Part shown: piece by piece, positions 1 to 9,906 of the stretch
How positions within the stretch are numbered: the stretch's first letter is position 1
Layout of the letters: each line of letters starts with the position of its first letter
From: Deinococcus alpinitundrae
GTDB taxonomy: Bacteria > Deinococcota > Deinococci > Deinococcales > Deinococcaceae
Length of the DNA stretch: 64,000 bases
Assembly (NCBI RefSeq): GCF_009982895.1
Contig: NZ_WXZL01000001.1
Location: 124,001 to 188,000, forward strand
Direction of reading: 5' to 3'
Made by a program: the position numbers and the translations under genes
The notes under the pieces: model-generated
Seen by the model: the letters and a program-made list of their open reading frames with translations, nothing else
Database searches by the model: none
Told to the model about the DNA's origin: nothing

Positions 1-720
1 TCGGGCCTCGCGCTGCTCTACGACATCATCAACATCCGCCAGGGCGGCATCAGCATTCACGGCGGCCTGATCGCGGGCGTGGGCATGCTCTATTACATGG
101 CCCGGCGCCACCGCGTCAACTTCTACCAGTACGCCGACATGTTCGTGCCGGGCATCGGCTTTGCCATCGTGGGCGGGCGGCTGGGCAACATCATGAACGG
201 CTCCGACACGGTGGGGCGCGTCACCGACTGGGCGGTGGGCTACCGCTGGCCCGACTGGGCACGCGGCTTTCACGACGCCATGTGCAACCCCGCCACCGAG
301 GAAAATCTGGTGCAGTACTGCAAGACCATTGGCGGTCAGCAGGTCATGACCGCCCCGGTGCATTTCACCCAGGTCTACGGCATCATCATCGGCATCATCT
401 TGATCATCGCCTCGGCCTTCTGGATGCGCTCGCGCCACCCCGGCTGGGCCTTCTGGCAGTTCTGGCTGTGGTACAGCATCCTGCGCGCCGGGTGGGAAGA
501 GACCTTCCGCCTCAATCCCCTCTCGCCCAACCTCTACCTCAACGAGGGCCTCAGTAACCCCGGCATCGGCCTGCTGACGCTGACCCAGGTGCTGAGCATC
601 CCGCTGGTTCTGCTGTCCATCTACATGCTGTGGCGGGTAGCACGGCAGCCGGAAATTCCGTTCGGGCAGCCCGCTCCAGCCGCCGGTCAGCCGATCAAAT
701 CGGAGACGGAGCGGAGCTGA
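1..720 (+). CDS. lgt: Prolipoprotein diacylglyceryl transferase, 5' end outside window
   Basis: Lgt moves the diacylglyceryl group of phosphatidylglycerol to the lipobox cysteine of prelipoproteins in the cytoplasmic membrane. The reading frame is open from the first base, so the N-terminus is missing; 239 codons are visible. The family motif RQGGISIHGG lies at visible residues 14-23, and the Lgt signature appears as GGRLGNIMNG. In the best-known Lgt proteins a Glu follows the Asn-Gly of that signature; here a Ser does. Several hydrophobic segments follow, including one near visible residues 125-145 and one near 195-215. Many lipobox proteins in this window are its likely substrates. A strong hairpin terminator follows. 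Confidence 0.93.
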   Translation, partial: SGLALLYDIINIRQGGISIHGGLIAGVGMLYYMARRHRVNFYQYADMFVPGIGFAIVGGRLGNIMNGSDTVGRVTDWAVGYRWPDWARGFHDAMCNPATEENLVQYCKTIGGQQVMTAPVHFTQVYGIIIGIILIIASAFWMRSRHPGWAFWQFWLWYSILRAGWEETFRLNPLSPNLYLNEGLSNPGIGLLTLTQVLSIPLVLLSIYMLWRVARQPEIPFGQPAPAAGQPIKSETERS

Positions 721-747
721 GCCGTACCGGAACCGAACACCACGCAG

Positions 748-787
748 AGAGCCGCGCCGCCGGAATTGATCCTGGCGGCGCGGCTCT
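748..787 (+). terminator. Hairpin terminator after lgt
   Basis: A perfect 14-bp inverted repeat (748-761 with 774-787, AGAGCCGCGCCGCC arm) encloses a 12-nt loop. The T-tract is short. It separates lgt from glmU. Confidence 0.7.
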
Positions 788-859
788 TGTATGGCCACTC
801 CAGGGTTGCAGCGCACCTGACCCGCGTCCAGCGCCCGGCAGGTAGACTAACTCCATCCC

Positions 860-2341
860 ATGACCCTGCCAACACCCATTTTTCATGATCTGCCCGCCGC
901 GCGCCCGCTCGACGTGGTGATTCTGGCTGCCGGAGCCGGAACCCGGATGCGCTCGACCCTGCCCAAGATGCTGCACGAGGTGTGTGGCCGCCCGATGGTC
1001 GCCTGGGCCGTCAAGACCGCCCATGACCTCCAGGCACGCGACATCGTGGTCGTCACCGGCCACGGCGCGGCGCAGGTGGAGGCTGCCCTCGCGCCCAGCG
1101 CCGTGCGCTTTGCCCGCCAGGACCGTCAGCTCGGCACCGGACACGCTTTCCTGCTGGGGGCCGCCGAGCTGCGCGGCGACGCCGACGTGCTGGTGCTCTA
1201 CGGCGACAGCCCGATGCTCAGCGTGGACACCTTGAATGCCATGCGTGCTTTTCACCTCCAGGAACACAACGCCCTGACGGTACTCTCCAGCGAGTTGCCC
1301 GACGCCACCGGTTACGGACGCATCGTGCGCGGCGAGGGTGGCCAGGTCGAGCGCATCGTGGAGCAGAAAGCAGCCAGTCCATCGGAGTTGCGCCTCACCG
1401 AGTTCAACTCGGGCGTGTACCTGATGGACGCCCGCGCCCCGGAACTCACTGCCCAGATCGGCAACGACAACGCCGCTGGCGAGTATTACCTGACCGATCT
1501 GCTGGCCCTCTACCGCGAGCAGGGCAGCCGGGTCGCCGCCTTCAAGATTCCTGATCCCAGCGAGGTCATGGGGGCCAACGACCGGGTGCAACTCGCCGAA
1601 CTCGCCCGGCTGATGCAGCGGCGCATCAACGAACGCCATATGCGCGCCGGAGTGACGCTGCGCGACCCGGCCACCAGCTACATCGAGGACACCGTGCTCA
1701 TCGCCCCCGACGTGGTCATCGAACCCGGCGTGGTGCTGCGCGGCCAGACCGAGATCGCGTCCGGCGTGGTGGTGGGCGCGTACAGCCACCTGAGTGACAG
1801 CCGCCTGGCCGCCCAGGTGCAGATCAAGCCGCACAGCGTCCTGGAGAGCGCGGTGGTGGGCGCAGCCAGCGACGTGGGACCGTTCGCCCGCCTGCGTCCC
1901 GGCGCGGTGCTGGAGGAGGGCGTGCATGTCGGCAACTTCGTGGAAGTCAAGAACAGCCGCCTCGCCAGCGGCGTCAAGGCCGGGCATCTGGCCTACCTGG
2001 GCGACGCCAGCATCGGGGCTGAGAGCAACATCGGGGCCGGGACCATCATCGCCAACTTCGACGGCCTGAACAAGCACCGCACCGAGATCGGGGCTGGGGC
2101 CTTCGTGGGCAGCAACGCCACCCTGATCGCGCCGCTGACGCTGGGCGACGCAGCCTTTGTGGCGGGCGGCAGCACGGTCAGCAGCGATGTGCCCCAGGGC
2201 GCGATGGCCGTAAGCCGCAGCGTGCAGCGCAACGTCGAGGGCTGGAGCCTGCGCTACTGGCGCCAGCTGGCGGCCCAACCGGAGAGCCAGCTGGCCCGCA
2301 AGCTGCCCTGGCTGGCAAGCTGGCTCACGCGCCAGAGCTAG
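860..2341 (+). CDS. glmU: Bifunctional N-acetylglucosamine-1-phosphate uridyltransferase / glucosamine-1-phosphate acetyltransferase
   Basis: GlmU makes UDP-GlcNAc for peptidoglycan: it acetylates glucosamine-1-P and then transfers UMP from UTP. The nucleotidyltransferase domain opens with LAAGAGTRM at residues 22-30 and the PK loop (LPKMLHEV) follows. LYGDSPML lies near residue 113. The C-terminal left-handed beta-helix runs from about residue 265, with hexapeptide repeats and the acetyltransferase stretch [19 protein letters not shown] near residue 376. At 493 aa it is a little longer than typical GlmU (about 456) because of an N-terminal extension. A TAGACT -10 element (843-848) lies 11 nt before the ATG, so the leader would be only a few bases; no Shine-Dalgarno is seen. 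Confidence 0.95.
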   Translation: MTLPTPIFHDLPAARPLDVVILAAGAGTRMRSTLPKMLHEVCGRPMVAWAVKTAHDLQARDIVVVTGHGAAQVEAALAPSAVRFARQDRQLGTGHAFLLGAAELRGDADVLVLYGDSPMLSVDTLNAMRAFHLQEHNALTVLSSELPDATGYGRIVRGEGGQVERIVEQKAASPSELRLTEFNSGVYLMDARAPELTAQIGNDNAAGEYYLTDLLALYREQGSRVAAFKIPDPSEVMGANDRVQLAELARLMQRRINERHMRAGVTLRDPATSYIEDTVLIAPDVVIEPGVVLRGQTEIASGVVVGAYSHLSDSRLAAQVQIKPHSVLESAVVGAASDVGPFARLRPGAVLEEGVHVGNFVEVKNSRLASGVKAGHLAYLGDASIGAESNIGAGTIIANFDGLNKHRTEIGAGAFVGSNATLIAPLTLGDAAFVAGGSTVSSDVPQGAMAVSRSVQRNVEGWSLRYWRQLAAQPESQLARKLPWLASWLTRQS

Positions 2342-2448
2342 AGCGGCAGTGAATCTGTGCAAGCTGAGCGCGTCTTCAAAGCTTCTTTATGTTGGAGTCT
2401 TAGACTGTCTTTGTTACATCCAGTTGGAGCTGGGGCGCGTATAACCAG

Positions 2449-2478
2449 TTGAAGCCTTTCCCCTGCTGCACTTACCCT
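2449..2478 (+). promoter_or_regulatory. Predicted promoter of tatAC
   Basis: TTGAAG (2449-2454) and TACCCT (2473-2478) are separated by 18 bp. The first gene, tatA, begins about 40 nt downstream and has a good Shine-Dalgarno. This promoter gives a conventional leader, unlike most in this window. Confidence 0.5.
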
Positions 2479-2516
2479 CTCACATCAACGCGCCTGTGGG
2501 CGCTCAAAGGAGCTTT

Positions 2517-2690
2517 ATGGGACCGATAGAACTGATTCTGATCGTGCTGGTCGTCGTCTTGCTGTTCGGGGCCAAGAAGATTCCTGAGATCGCCAAGGGC
2601 CTGGGCCAGGGCATCAAGGAATTCAAATCCACCAGCAAGGACACCACCGACACCACAGTCATCACCCCACGCCGCGACAGCGACGTCTAA
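2517..2690 (+). CDS. tatA: Sec-independent protein translocase TatA
   Basis: TatA forms the pore-like oligomer of the twin-arginine translocase. The 57-aa protein starts [21 protein letters not shown]: one transmembrane helix, the FG hinge at residues 17-18, then the amphipathic helix [18 protein letters not shown] and a short Thr/Asp-rich tail. It is short compared with E. coli TatA (89 aa). The ATG at 2517 is preceded by AAAGGAG (2506-2512) at 4-nt spacing. This is preferred to an in-frame GTG at 2496, which would place extra residues before the helix. tatC follows after 14 nt, so the two form an operon. Confidence 0.95.
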   Translation: MGPIELILIVLVVVLLFGAKKIPEIAKGLGQGIKEFKSTSKDTTDTTVITPRRDSDV

Positions 2691-2704
2691 ACCGGGCGCG
2701 GGCC

Positions 2705-3478
<774 letters not shown>

Positions 3479-3531
3479 TCCCGGTTCGCCGTTCCTGGAC
3501 ACCCGCTCGAAAAACCTGTCAATTGACTAGT

Positions 3532-3562
3532 GCGCCCCGCCTCCTGGCCGGGCGCGCTTTTT
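3532..3562 (+). terminator. Terminator of the tat operon, abutting the next promoter
   Basis: GCGCCC (3532-3537) pairs with GGGCGC (3550-3555); inside, after a C-C mismatch, GCC pairs with GGC around a TCCT loop. A TTTTT run (3558-3562) follows. The T-run touches the -10 hexamer TACACT (3562-3567) of the next gene. Confidence 0.75.
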
Positions 3563-3573
3563 ACACTGTAAAG

Positions 3574-4707
<1,134 letters not shown>

Positions 4708-4718
4708 GCCACTCCAAT

Positions 4719-4752
4719 AAGCGGGCCGCCCCAGTCAGAGGGCGGCCCGCTT
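4719..4752. terminator. Bidirectional terminator between the two DAHP synthase genes
   Basis: A 13-bp perfect stem, AAGCGGGCCGCCC with its complement, surrounds an 8-nt loop. It sits between the convergent genes ending at 4707 (+) and 4769 (-). Confidence 0.75.
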
Positions 4753-4768
4753 CCCGTTGCCCAAGACT

Positions 4769-5875
4769 TCAGCGCACGGCCGCTACGCCCACCACCGCGC
4801 CCATCTGCTCGTAGGCCCACTTCAGCAACGCCTCAGTCTGCTCCCAGCCCACACAAGCGTCGGTCACCGACACGCCGTACTTGAGGTCGGCATGATCCGC
4901 TGGAATGCTCTGCTTGCCTTCAAACAGATTGCTCTCCAGCATCAGGCCGATCAAAGCGTCGTTACCGGCCACCCGCTGCGAGATCACGTCGTGCCAGGCG
5001 TCGAGCTGCTTCTCGAACTGGTAATTGCTGTTGTGGTGCGAGCAGTCCACGACCAGACCCGCCGTGACCTTCGCATCGGCCAGCAGACCCAGGGTTTCCT
5101 GCACGTGCTCGGCAGCGTAATTGGGGCCGAAGCGCCCGCCGCGCAGAATCACGTGGCCGTCAGGGTTGCCACGGGTCGAGACGACAGCAGCCTGCCCCTC
5201 GTCGGTGATGCCCAGAAAAGTGTGCGGCTTCCCGGCGCTGACGATGGCGTCCACCGCCAGCTTAATGTTGCCGCCGGTGCCATTCTTGAAGCCCACCGGG
5301 GCCGAGACACCGCTGACCATCGCCCGGTGCGTCTGCGACTCGGTGGTGCGCGCGCCGATGGCTCCCCAGCTGAGCTGGTCGTCGATGTACTGCGGCACGA
5401 ACGGATCGAGCAGCTCGGTGCCCACCGGCACGCCGAGTTCGTTGATCTTGAGCATCAGGCGGCGGGTCATCTTCAGGCCCAAGTTGAAATCATTCTGGCC
5501 GTTCATGTGCGGGTCGTTGAGGTAGCCGCGCCAGCCGACGGTGGTGCGCGGCTTGTCCATGTAGACGCGCATCACGATCTCCAGCCGGTCGGCGTACTGG
5601 GTGCGGAGATGGGCAAGCCGGGCGGCGTATTCCAGCGCCTGCGCCTCGTCATGGATGCTGCACGGCCCCACGATCAGCAGCAGCCGCGGGTCTTGCCGGT
5701 GCACGATGCGCTGCACGTTTCGGCGAGCGCGGGTCACGGTCTGCTCGGCCTGCGACGTCAGCGGCAGCTCGGCCTTGAGGTCACGCGGCGAGGTCAGCGG
5801 GTCGAAACGCGACACATGGGTATTGGCGATGACGGGTTCTGAAACGGCTTGGGCTGGAACGGCTCTTTCTGACAT
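4769..5875 (-). CDS. DAHP synthase, type I-alpha (AroG/AroF/AroH class)
   Basis: This is a second 3-deoxy-7-phosphoheptulonate synthase, of a different subfamily from the fused enzyme at 3574-4707. The 368-aa protein matches E. coli AroG/F/H in length and motifs: [10 protein letters not shown] (about residues 66-75), [30 protein letters not shown] and VDCSHHNS. In that class feedback inhibition is by single aromatic amino acids and depends on the N-terminal segment and a surface cavity; which effector acts here cannot be read. A GGGAG Shine-Dalgarno (5884-5880) precedes the ATG. Upstream lies an aromatic-rich leader peptide and a terminator, indicating control by transcription attenuation. 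Confidence 0.95.
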   Translation of the reverse strand: MSERAVPAQAVSEPVIANTHVSRFDPLTSPRDLKAELPLTSQAEQTVTRARRNVQRIVHRQDPRLLLIVGPCSIHDEAQALEYAARLAHLRTQYADRLEIVMRVYMDKPRTTVGWRGYLNDPHMNGQNDFNLGLKMTRRLMLKINELGVPVGTELLDPFVPQYIDDQLSWGAIGARTTESQTHRAMVSGVSAPVGFKNGTGGNIKLAVDAIVSAGKPHTFLGITDEGQAAVVSTRGNPDGHVILRGGRFGPNYAAEHVQETLGLLADAKVTAGLVVDCSHHNSNYQFEKQLDAWHDVISQRVAGNDALIGLMLESNLFEGKQSIPADHADLKYGVSVTDACVGWEQTEALLKWAYEQMGAVVGVAAVR

Positions 5876-5889
5876 GGCTCTCCCGAATG

Positions 5890-5923
5890 AAAAACCCCGC
5901 GCCGGAGTGGATTCCGGGCGGGG
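5890..5923 (-). terminator. Attenuator terminator in the leader of the I-alpha DAHP synthase gene
   Basis: On the minus strand, CCCCGC (5923-5918) pairs with GCGGGG (5900-5895) and CCGGA (5917-5913) with TCCGG (5906-5902). The loop is 6 nt, with one bulged C, and five T follow (5894-5890). It lies 15 nt before the start codon of the gene it precedes, so it can only make sense as conditional termination. Confidence 0.85.
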
Positions 5924-5952
5924 AAACAGACGCAGCGCGTTCTAGGCCCGGA
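5913..5952 (-). promoter_or_regulatory. Predicted antiterminator pairing of the aromatic attenuator
   Basis: TCCGGGC at 5952-5946 (end of the leader ORF) is exactly complementary to GCCCGGA at 5919-5913, which belongs to the 5' arm of the terminator. Forming this 7-bp helix would block the terminator. A ribosome finishing the leader ORF (stop 5944-5942) would cover the first segment and let the terminator form. A ribosome halted at the aromatic codons (5974-5960) would leave it free. Confidence 0.65.
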
Positions 5953-5992
5953 CCATACCGAACCAATAAAAAAACGTCGCCTGGCTGAACAT
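5942..5992 (-). CDS. Aromatic leader peptide MFSQATFFYWFGMVRA
   Basis: A 16-codon ORF, ATG at 5992 and TAG at 5944-5942, encodes four Phe, one Tyr and one Trp. Five of these six are consecutive (codons 7-11, Phe-Phe-Tyr-Trp-Phe). Such a run by chance directly before a DAHP synthase gene and its in-leader terminator is very unlikely. It is best read as the sensor of a ribosome-stalling attenuator that responds to charging of tRNA-Phe, tRNA-Tyr and tRNA-Trp. A TACAGT -10 element (6005-6000) lies 7 nt before the ATG, so translation would begin at the very 5' end of the transcript. No convincing -35 is visible. Confidence 0.85.
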   Translation of the reverse strand: MFSQATFFYWFGMVRA

Positions 5993-5999
5993 GCTGCTC

Positions 6000-6005
6000 A
6001 CTGTA
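6000..6005 (-). promoter_or_regulatory. Predicted -10 element of the DAHP synthase leader transcript
   Basis: TACAGT on the minus strand, 7 nt before the leader-peptide ATG, matches the TANNNT spacing seen at many starts in this window. No good -35 hexamer stands 16-18 bp upstream. Confidence 0.55.
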
Positions 6006-6061
6006 CGCGGCGGCGGCGAGGCCGTATGCAGGCCGGACTAGACTACTGATCTCCGCACAAC

Positions 6062-6736
6062 CTACGCCAGCCAGCCGGGCCAGTTCTGAAAATCCGGAAC
6101 GACCAGCGCCGCGCCCGCCGCCAGCAGCGCCGCGTCCGTCTGGGTGGTGCTGAGTGCTACCACCGCGCAGCCCGCCGCTGCTGCGCTCATCACACCGCTG
6201 ACCGCGTCCTCGTGGGCCAGGCAGTGCCGGGGGTCGAGGCCGAGCCGCGCCGCCCCAAGCTCGAACGGCTCGGGGTGGGGCTTGCCGCGCATCACGTCCT
6301 CACCCAGAATCCGCTGAGGGAACCGCTCTGAGAGGCCCAGCGCCTCCAGCCCGAACTCGACATTGATTCTGTCGGCGCTGGTGACCAGGGCGTAGGGAAT
6401 CTGCCGGGCCGAGAGCACGTCGAGGTAAGCACTCAGGCCCGCCACCTCGCGCAGCGCCCCGCGTGCCAGGGCGCGGTAGCGCTCTTCTTTGGCAGTATGA
6501 AGAATCATGGCTTCCTCGGGGCTGGGCGGGCGTCCGGTCAGGCGCTGCATGATCTCAGGATTGCGCCCGCCGTCCACCTTGGTGTCGAGGTCATCCTCGG
6601 TCAGACTCAGGCCCATATGTGAGAGGGCCACCTCGCGCCAGGCCTGGCGGTGAAAGACGTTGTTGCTCGTCAGCACGCCGTCCATGTCGAACAGCACGCC
6701 CGCCGGAGTGAAGGGGAATGAAATGGAAGAAACCAT
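6062..6736 (-). CDS. HAD-superfamily hydrolase, beta-phosphoglucomutase-like
   Basis: A 224-aa haloacid-dehalogenase phosphatase or mutase of the subclass with a helical cap. Motif I is FDMDGVL at residues 16-22, with the nucleophile Asp17 and acid/base Asp19. Motif II is VTSAD near residue 118, motif III Lys lies in [14 protein letters not shown], and motif IV in AHEDAVSG. The long cap after motif I suggests a sugar-phosphate substrate, but which one is not visible. A TAGAAT -10 (6748-6743) stands 6 nt before the ATG, so the transcript is probably leaderless. The gene is on the same strand as the attenuated DAHP synthase downstream, which has its own promoter. Confidence 0.85.
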   Translation of the reverse strand: MVSSISFPFTPAGVLFDMDGVLTSNNVFHRQAWREVALSHMGLSLTEDDLDTKVDGGRNPEIMQRLTGRPPSPEEAMILHTAKEERYRALARGALREVAGLSAYLDVLSARQIPYALVTSADRINVEFGLEALGLSERFPQRILGEDVMRGKPHPEPFELGAARLGLDPRHCLAHEDAVSGVMSAAAAGCAVVALSTTQTDAALLAAGAALVVPDFQNWPGWLA

Positions 6737-6914
6737 GCGCGGATTCTAGAGCGTTTGACGCAAAAGATTCCTCACTTTCGCATCCGAGCGGGAGTGAGCG
6801 GGCAGGCCCTCTACAGGTGTCACTTTGCCCAAGACAGCGGTGTTGACTGGGCGCTTTCGCCAGGCAAGGTGACGGCCAAACGCTCCAGAGTCATCCACCA
6901 CCCTTGCGCTGAGA

Positions 6915-7571
6915 TCAACGAACGCTCAGCAGCGTACCGGTCGGCGAGTACTCGGCCACTGTGGCAGTGTCGCTGGCCGGGGGCGTCGCCTGAACAGCGA
7001 GTGAACCGGATGCGGGCAAGCGCATGGTCACCAGCGTGCCGAGCGACACGCGCGGCGGATACACGCCCGGCGTGGCAGCCACGAAGCGCAGCAGCGGCGC
7101 GGTTCCCTGCTGGGCCGCGTAGCTGACCCTGGCCGGGTGGTACGGCTGGGTCAGGTCGGTGTTGGCCACGCTGGTCAGCACGGTACCCGCCTTCACGTCC
7201 ACTGTGACGGTGGCCGCCCAGGTCAGGCCGTCGGGGGTATCGGCGGGAACACTGAGCACCAGCACCCCACACAGATCGGGCGTCACGGTCTGCACCTGGC
7301 TGGGCGTCACCAGTTGCGCTGCCTCGGCCACCTGCAGCGGCCCCGGCAGATCGCCGAGCCAGGTGCGTAGCGCCCCCAGCCGCGCCCGGCTCTCGCCGCC
7401 AAGGGTGCTGGGCTGGCCCGACAGTTCGGCCTGCACCGCCGTCTGGAGCGCAGCCACCCGCGTGTTGAAACTCAAAATCTGCGCCGCCACGCTGCGGGGC
7501 GCGGGCGTTGACTGGCAAGCCGTCAGCACTCCAATCAGCATCAGGGGAAGAACGACTCTCAAGCGGCGCAT
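6915..7571 (-). CDS. Putative lipoprotein of unknown function
   Basis: The 218-aa product begins with a basic N-terminus and hydrophobic stretch ending in the lipobox LTAC (Cys19), so it should be lipidated by Lgt and anchored outside the cytoplasmic membrane. The rest is a helical segment (residues about 30-95) followed by beta-rich sequence without any motif I recognise. A TAGGCT element lies 12 nt before the ATG. It stands alone, separated by 178 bp from the HAD gene downstream on the same strand. Confidence 0.75.
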   Translation of the reverse strand: MRRLRVVLPLMLIGVLTACQSTPAPRSVAAQILSFNTRVAALQTAVQAELSGQPSTLGGESRARLGALRTWLGDLPGPLQVAEAAQLVTPSQVQTVTPDLCGVLVLSVPADTPDGLTWAATVTVDVKAGTVLTSVANTDLTQPYHPARVSYAAQQGTAPLLRFVAATPGVYPPRVSLGTLVTMRLPASGSLAVQATPPASDTATVAEYSPTGTLLSVR

Positions 7572-7979
7572 GTCCTGCGTACCAGCCTAGCTTGCCGGGG
7601 GGTGTATCTCAATACTTTGGGGGTGAAGGCGGCCTCACTCTTCAGCAAAGGCGGGTCGTTACTGCCCTCTCTGGTGGACTCTTCGAACTTTCGGCAGGCT
7701 CGGGTTCGCAGCAGCCGTTTCAAGCGCTGCGGCAAATGTGAATCATGAGCAAAAGGATACTTGGAAGCTGGATCCCACTTGCGCCTCCCGTGCCAAACAG
7801 CCAACTCAGAAAAGTCGTAAGTGAGAAAGCAAATGAGAATTATGGCAGTAGCTCAAGATTTCCCCGAGCATGAGGAGAGGCTTTAGTTGCCTTTTTTGAC
7901 GTATCCGACAGCAGAAACCCAACCTTAAGACGAGGGTGAATAGGGGAAAGTTAAAGGGCTGATAAACTTCAAGGCGTTA
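7572..7979. other. Gene-free stretch before the LysM-NlpC/P60 gene
   Basis: About 400 bp with lower GC than its surroundings, particularly from 7740 to 7979. I see no ORF with coding character, no clear terminator and no tRNA. It probably carries the promoter and a long leader of the downstream hydrolase, but no promoter pair stands out (a TAAACT hexamer lies 11 nt before the ATG). Confidence 0.5.
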
Positions 7980-8582
7980 ATGAATGCCTTCAGAATGTTC
8001 CTGACCGTAGTTGCCCTGAGCGGCAGCGCTGCCGCCGCCACCTACACCGTCAGAGCCGGAGACACCATTTCAAGCGTGGCGCAGCGAAGCAACTTGCAGC
8101 CGCAAAAGCTGATGCAGCTCAATGGTCTGAAGACTACGACCCTGCAAGTCGGCCAGAAGCTCAACGTGGGCACGGGCAGCGGCAAGGCCATCGTTGCCGC
8201 CGCTCCCACCTCGGGCGGAAACACCACCATTCGCACTGCAGCACTGCGCTTTCTGGGCATCCGCTACGCGGCGGGCGGCAGCAGCAACTGGGGACTCGAT
8301 TGCAGCGGCTACACCCAGGCCGTCTACCGCTCGATGGGCGTCTCGCTGCCCCGCACCGCCGCCTCGCAGTTTCGCAGCGGCTACGCGGTGGGCCGCAGCA
8401 ACCTGCAAGCGGGCGATCTGATGTTCTTCAACACCATGGGCCGGGGCGTGTCGCATGTGGCGATTTATCTGGGCAACGGCAGTTTCGCCAACGCCAACAG
8501 CTATTACGGGCGCACCATGATCGACAACCTCTCCAACCCCTACTGGTCGAGCCGCTACATCGGTGCCCGCCGGGTGATCTAA
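7980..8582 (+). CDS. Secreted LysM - NlpC/P60 peptidoglycan hydrolase
   Basis: A cell-wall hydrolase of 200 aa. The signal peptide (residues 1-20, ending SAAAA) is followed by one LysM domain (about 21-64, [14 protein letters not shown] ... LQVGQKLNV) that binds glycan. The C-terminal NlpC/P60 cysteine peptidase domain runs from about 84 to 200. The catalytic Cys is Cys108 in LDCSG and the His is His159 in SHVAIYLG; a third polar residue follows in the NANSYYG segment. Members usually cut D-Glu to diamino acid bonds in stem peptides. An AAGG four to five nt before the ATG is a modest ribosome binding site. A terminator follows, and ftsZ is the next gene. Confidence 0.92.
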   Translation: MNAFRMFLTVVALSGSAAAATYTVRAGDTISSVAQRSNLQPQKLMQLNGLKTTTLQVGQKLNVGTGSGKAIVAAAPTSGGNTTIRTAALRFLGIRYAAGGSSNWGLDCSGYTQAVYRSMGVSLPRTAASQFRSGYAVGRSNLQAGDLMFFNTMGRGVSHVAIYLGNGSFANANSYYGRTMIDNLSNPYWSSRYIGARRVI

Positions 8583-8602
8583 GTGCAGGATCGGCTCCTC
8601 CC

Positions 8603-8635
8603 AAGGTCCTGGACGCATGCGCCCGGGACTTTTTT
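8603..8635 (+). terminator. Terminator after the LysM-NlpC/P60 gene
   Basis: An AAGGTCCTGG arm pairs, with wobble, to CCGGGACTT around a GC-rich centre, and a run of six T (8630-8635) follows. Confidence 0.7.
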
Positions 8636-8758
8636 GCTGCCCTGGGGCCTCTAACAATAAACTGACCCTCATCTCCCCACCGATGCAGGCTGTATCTTGG
8701 GTCAAGCTAAGATAAGCACGGCGGGCCTAAACTTTGCCGGGATGAAGGAGAAGAATTG

Positions 8759-9826
8759 ATGCAAGCGGCCAGAATTCGCGTGATCGGCCTGGGTGGAGCA
8801 GGAAACAACGCCGTCAACCGCATGATTGAGTCGGGCCTGGAAGGCGTGGAATTTATCGCCGGAAACACCGACGCACAGGTGCTGGCCAAAAGCCACGCCG
8901 AAGTCCGGATTCAGCTCGGAGACCGTCTGACACGCGGCCTGGGGGCCGGGGCCAATCCCGAGGTGGGCGAGAAAGCGGCGATGGAAGACCGCGAGCGCAT
9001 CAAGGAGTACTTAGAGGGTACCGACATGCTCTTTATCACGGCGGGCATGGGCGGCGGCACCGGCACCGGCTCGGCTCCAGTGGTAGCCGAGGTCGCCCGT
9101 GAGATGAACATCCTGACGGTGGGCATCGTCACCAAGCCGTTCAAGTTTGAGGGGCCGCGCCGCAGCAAGGTCGCCGAGGACGGCATCCTGAAGTTGCAGG
9201 AGCGCGTCGACGGCATGATCGTCGTCAACAACGAAAAACTCCTGACTGCCGTCGACAAGAAAGTTTCTATCCGCGACGCCTTCCTGATCGCCGACCGGGT
9301 GCTGTACTACGGCGTCAAGGGCATCAGCGACGTGATCAACGTGGAAGGCATGATCAACGTGGACTTTGCCGATGTGCGGAACCTACTCTCAGGCGCAGGC
9401 GCGGTCCTGATGGGCATCGGCTCGGGGCGGGGCGACAAGCTGGCCGACGAGGCCGCCGCCAGCGCCATCAACAGTCCGCTGCTTGAGCGCGGCGTCGAGG
9501 GCGCGCGACGCATCCTGGTTAACGTGACCGGCGGCTACGACCTTTCGATGAACGATGCCCACGAAATCGTCGAGAAGATCCGCGACGCCACCGGCCACGA
9601 GGACCCCGACATGCTGTTCGGGGTGTCGTTCGACGAGAATGCGGGCGAGGAAGTGCGCGTGACCGTCATCGCCACCGGCTTCAACGAAACCCAGAACGCC
9701 CTGGGCGGCGGGCGGCTCGACCCGATTCCCTCCACCTCCTCGGTGCGGACCTCACGTGGCCAGAGCCACTACGACCCCAAGGACTACGACATCCCAGCCT
9801 TCCTGCGCCAGGTGGACCGGGGCTAA
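8759..9826 (+). CDS. ftsZ: Cell division protein FtsZ
   Basis: FtsZ is the tubulin-like GTPase that forms the Z ring. The 355-aa protein has the tubulin signature GGGTGTGSAPV near residue 98, the N-terminal IGLGGAGNNAVNRM, and the T7 loop NVDFADV. The C-terminal peptide YDIPAFLRQ binds membrane tethers in other bacteria. The linker between the globular domain and this peptide is short. The ATG at 8759 has AAGGAG at 8745-8750 (8-nt spacing); a TTG directly before it is ignored. ftsA and ftsQ are not adjacent. A strong terminator follows. Confidence 0.97.
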   Translation: MQAARIRVIGLGGAGNNAVNRMIESGLEGVEFIAGNTDAQVLAKSHAEVRIQLGDRLTRGLGAGANPEVGEKAAMEDRERIKEYLEGTDMLFITAGMGGGTGTGSAPVVAEVAREMNILTVGIVTKPFKFEGPRRSKVAEDGILKLQERVDGMIVVNNEKLLTAVDKKVSIRDAFLIADRVLYYGVKGISDVINVEGMINVDFADVRNLLSGAGAVLMGIGSGRGDKLADEAAASAINSPLLERGVEGARRILVNVTGGYDLSMNDAHEIVEKIRDATGHEDPDMLFGVSFDENAGEEVRVTVIATGFNETQNALGGGRLDPIPSTSSVRTSRGQSHYDPKDYDIPAFLRQVDRG

Positions 9827-9851
9827 GCTCCCCCAGCCCTCACTTCTGACT

Positions 9852-9882
9852 CCCCGGCTGCTGGACAGGGCCGGGGGGTTTT
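9852..9882 (+). terminator. Terminator of ftsZ
   Basis: CCCCGGC (9852-9858) pairs with GCCGGGG (9870-9876), followed by GG and TTTT. Confidence 0.8.
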
Positions 9883-9906
9883 CGTGTCGCCTGCTAGACT
9901 TCCCGC

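Noticed and set aside
695..2362. 555-codon minus-strand ORF over glmU
   Set aside because: It is antisense to a clear glmU gene and has the His/Ala/Gly-rich composition of a shadow frame; no family resemblance. Similar long shadows over the DAHP synthase genes, the GH13 gene, ffh and adenine deaminase were also left out.
2342..2516. Radiation/desiccation response motif (RDRM) before tatA
   Set aside because: TTATGTTGG has a partial match, but the second half of the 17-bp palindrome is absent. I did not find a convincing RDRM anywhere in the window.
5942..5992. Aromatic leader ORF as the N-terminus of the HAD or DAHP synthase gene
   Set aside because: It stops with TAG at 5944-5942, 66 nt before the DAHP synthase ATG, and the terminator lies between, so it cannot be fused.
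7860..7979. Possible ydaO (cyclic-di-AMP) riboswitch before the LysM-NlpC/P60 gene
   Set aside because: The phrases CCGACAGC and GGTGAAT occur, and this gene class is often under ydaO control, but the order is reversed from the known motif and the stems cannot be built.
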